Source: Dehalococcoidia bacterium UBA2777
Lineage (GTDB): Bacteria > Chloroflexota > Dehalococcoidia > UBA2247 > UBA2777
Length of the DNA: 16,027 nt
Direction of reading: 5' to 3'
Assembly: GCA_002352365.1 (NCBI GenBank)
Contig: DEIJ01000038.1
Coordinates: forward strand, 1-16,027
Below the pieces are notes generated by a model. It had not been told where the DNA came from. It saw only the letters and a program-made list of their open reading frames with translations, and made no database searches. Shown piece by piece: positions 14,359-16,027 of this stretch. The stretch's first letter is position 1. The number at the start of each line of letters is the position of its first letter. Made by a program: the position numbers and the translations under genes.

Positions 14359-15486
14359 CCGGTAATTACGCTGGCTTTCCGACAGACTATCGCCACCAAA
14401 TTTCTCCAACATGACATCAGCCAGGACAATGGCTAGCATTGCCTCTCCAATCACTCCAGCGGCAGGAACTACACATACATCGCTTCTCTCCACATGAGCC
14501 AGAACCTCCCCTTTGGTTTTCAGGTCTATGGAAGGGAGGGGATGGGCCAGAGTAGGAATAGGTTTAACCGCTACATTTACCACTATGGGTTCACCATTAC
14601 TTATCCCCCCCTCAATCCCCCCCGCCCGATTAGTAGTATGATGCCAAAAGGGAGGAGCCTCATCATGCTGGATAATATCATGAGCCTCAGAGCCAGGCAA
14701 ACTCGCCATCCTGAAGCCCTCTCCAAACTCTACTCCTTTTACTGCATTGATACTCATTATCGCCTGGGCAATTCTGCCATCAAGTCTTCGGTCCCAATGA
14801 ACGTGGCTGCCCAGTCCAATAGGCACTCCAAAGGCAATAACCTGGAAAATTCCCCCCAATGTGTCCCCCCTTTCCTTGGCCACATCGATAGCCGCCATCA
14901 TCTCCCGCTCAGCCGAAGAGTCAGCGCAGCGGAGTGGAGAGCTTTCTACTCTTGGCCAATCGAGGGGATGGTTTATCTTCGCCTCAATCCCGCTAATAGC
15001 CCAGGTATGGCTATGAATGGCGATTTCGAATTCCTCTAAAAATCTTCTCGCTATGGCCCCACAGGCTACCCTAGCTGCTGTCTCCCGAGCACTGGCGCGC
15101 TCTAGGATGGGGCGGACATCATCGAAACCGTATTTGATCACCCCGGCAAGATCAGCATGACCGGGACGAAGATGAGCTATCGACTCTATCTCTTTGTCGG
15201 TGGGGGAGACGCTCATTATCTCCTTCCAGTTCTCCCAATCTCGGTTCTGGATCAGCAAAGCGATAGGGCTTCCTATGGTGACTCCATGCCGCACCCCAGA
15301 GATAATCTGGGCCCTATCTTGTTCTATAGCCATTCGGGAACTTCTGCCATACCCTTTTTGTCGCCTCACAAGCTCAGCGGTGATATATTGTTCAGACAGG
15401 GGTAATCCTGCCGGCATACCTTCAACAATCAAGGCTAGGGCCTTGCCATGAGATTCGCCAGCGGTGAGAAAGCGAAGATGGCCCAT
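14350..15486 (-). CDS. aroC: Chorismate synthase
   Basis: A 378-aa chorismate synthase, the last shikimate-pathway enzyme: it eliminates phosphate from 5-enolpyruvylshikimate-3-phosphate using reduced FMN, which is not consumed. Family motifs are all present: FLTAGESHGKAL with the catalytic His13, RRQKGYGRSSRM (41-52), HLRPGHADLAG with the second His110, RASARETAARVACGAIA (130-146), VKGVEFGEGF and NRAGGIEGGISNGEPI. The start ATG follows a G-rich GGGGAG stretch closely. It lies 12 nt after the stop of an upstream hydrolase gene, suggesting co-transcription. Its 3' end overlaps cobC by 9 nt on the opposite strand, leaving no space for a terminator between the converging genes. I see nothing unusual in the protein. 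Confidence 0.98.
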   Translation of the reverse strand: MGHLRFLTAGESHGKALALIVEGMPAGLPLSEQYITAELVRRQKGYGRSSRMAIEQDRAQIISGVRHGVTIGSPIALLIQNRDWENWKEIMSVSPTDKEIESIAHLRPGHADLAGVIKYGFDDVRPILERASARETAARVACGAIARRFLEEFEIAIHSHTWAISGIEAKINHPLDWPRVESSPLRCADSSAEREMMAAIDVAKERGDTLGGIFQVIAFGVPIGLGSHVHWDRRLDGRIAQAIMSINAVKGVEFGEGFRMASLPGSEAHDIIQHDEAPPFWHHTTNRAGGIEGGISNGEPIVVNVAVKPIPTLAHPLPSIDLKTKGEVLAHVERSDVCVVPAAGVIGEAMLAIVLADVMLEKFGGDSLSESQRNYRLF

Positions 15487-15498
15487 TTCTCCCCCCCA

Positions 15499-16027
15499 CT
15501 ATCTCCTTAGTACTTCTGAGAGAGCCTCAAGTCCCCGAGCTTTCCAGCTATCGGAGACAAATATAACCCACCTGGTAATTGTGTTCAAAACACGCTCATC
15601 TACCGGCTCATCGAGATGACGATAGGTAAGATTCGGCTCCTCGGGATGATATCTCATCAAATGATTTAGATCCGGAATTACACAAATAGTCACCTGCCTA
15701 TTTCCCGCTTTCCATAGCTCTGTGGCTAGAAGATATGCCTCACCCCTAGGCACTTGGGCATCCTTCCCACCTTGGACTATTAGCACCGGTACTTTTACCT
15801 TGCCAATAGTTTCGAGGGGATCCCTGGTGAAATGCTCTCTAAACCACCTCAAGGATAAACCCTGCTTCCAAGCCTCAAAAGTAATAGGCTCAAGCCAGGG
15901 CAGGGAACTTTTTACCTCTTCAAAGGTATAATTTTCCCAATCGCCATGGCTACTCTTTACAAACTCTGTGAAATCTCTCTGTTCCTCTAGCCCTTCTTTT
16001 ATCTGCTCCTCCGTTAGACCTTTTTCT
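15499..16027 (-). CDS. Alpha/beta hydrolase, C-terminal part (runs off the right edge)
   Basis: The frame is open from its TAG (15499-15501) to the window edge, giving 176 visible residues of a gene whose 5' end lies beyond 16027. The C-terminal half has the last elements of an alpha/beta-hydrolase fold: VKVPVLIVQGGKDAQVP, with the probable catalytic Asp, and later VIPDLNHLM, with the catalytic His. The part before it, rich in charged and aromatic residues, looks like a cap region. The serine nucleophile elbow should lie just outside the window. An in-frame TTG at 15852 is not the true start, since coding continues upstream. Substrate cannot be told; an esterase or peptidase of the S9/dienelactone-hydrolase type is likely. 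It is probably in one operon with aroC. Confidence 0.82.
   Translation of the reverse strand, partial: EKGLTEEQIKEGLEEQRDFTEFVKSSHGDWENYTFEEVKSSLPWLEPITFEAWKQGLSLRWFREHFTRDPLETIGKVKVPVLIVQGGKDAQVPRGEAYLLATELWKAGNRQVTICVIPDLNHLMRYHPEEPNLTYRHLDEPVDERVLNTITRWVIFVSDSWKARGLEALSEVLRR

Overview
The window is a stretch of bacterial chromosome with roughly balanced G+C, short intergenic gaps, frequent gene overlaps and many GTG/TTG starts. IF3, L35 and L20 with Shine-Dalgarno (SD) sites show that it is bacterial. A late-cobamide operon, a MobA-type enzyme and a split AAA+/VWA pair suggest an anaerobe. A Chloroflexota (Dehalococcoidia-like) member is my best impression, but it rests on gene content and general similarity, not on a search.

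Layout. Positions 1-183 hold a small Cys-rich reading frame. Positions 184-680 carry no convincing gene but have several inverted repeats, a 21-nt direct repeat and, at the right end, a strong promoter driving a DUF151/bifunctional-nuclease gene (681-1220, +). Then, on the minus strand, come a MobA-like nucleotidyltransferase (1258-1875) and the infC-rpmI-rplT translation operon (3242 to 2127). Its infC appears to start at an AUA codon. Upstream of that operon, also on the minus strand, lies an overlapping AAA+ ATPase / VWA gene pair (6164 to 3364) resembling the small subunits of Mg/Co chelatases.

From 6213 rightward on the plus strand is a tightly packed, partly overlapping run: winged-helix-like unknown, SAM methyltransferase, cbiB, cobD, cbiP and cobA (corrinoid adenosyltransferase). 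After a 155-nt gap containing two mutually exclusive hairpins come cobT, cobS and cobC. Together these enzymes adenosylate the corrinoid, amidate cobyric acid, make and attach the aminopropanol-phosphate arm, activate dimethylbenzimidazole, join the two halves and dephosphorylate the product. The kinase/guanylyltransferase CobU (or CobY) that should sit between CbiB and CobS is not among the cob genes here.

On the minus strand, aroC (chorismate synthase) overlaps the 3' end of cobC by 9 nt. It is preceded by the 3' part of an alpha/beta hydrolase gene that runs off the right edge.

The most notable points are the non-canonical starts of infC (AUA) and cobC (CUG), the competing hairpins before cobT, the chelatase-like pair divergent from the cobamide operon, the missing CobU, and the structured non-coding region at the left end. 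I saw no tRNA, rRNA, CRISPR array, insertion sequence or clear B12 riboswitch.
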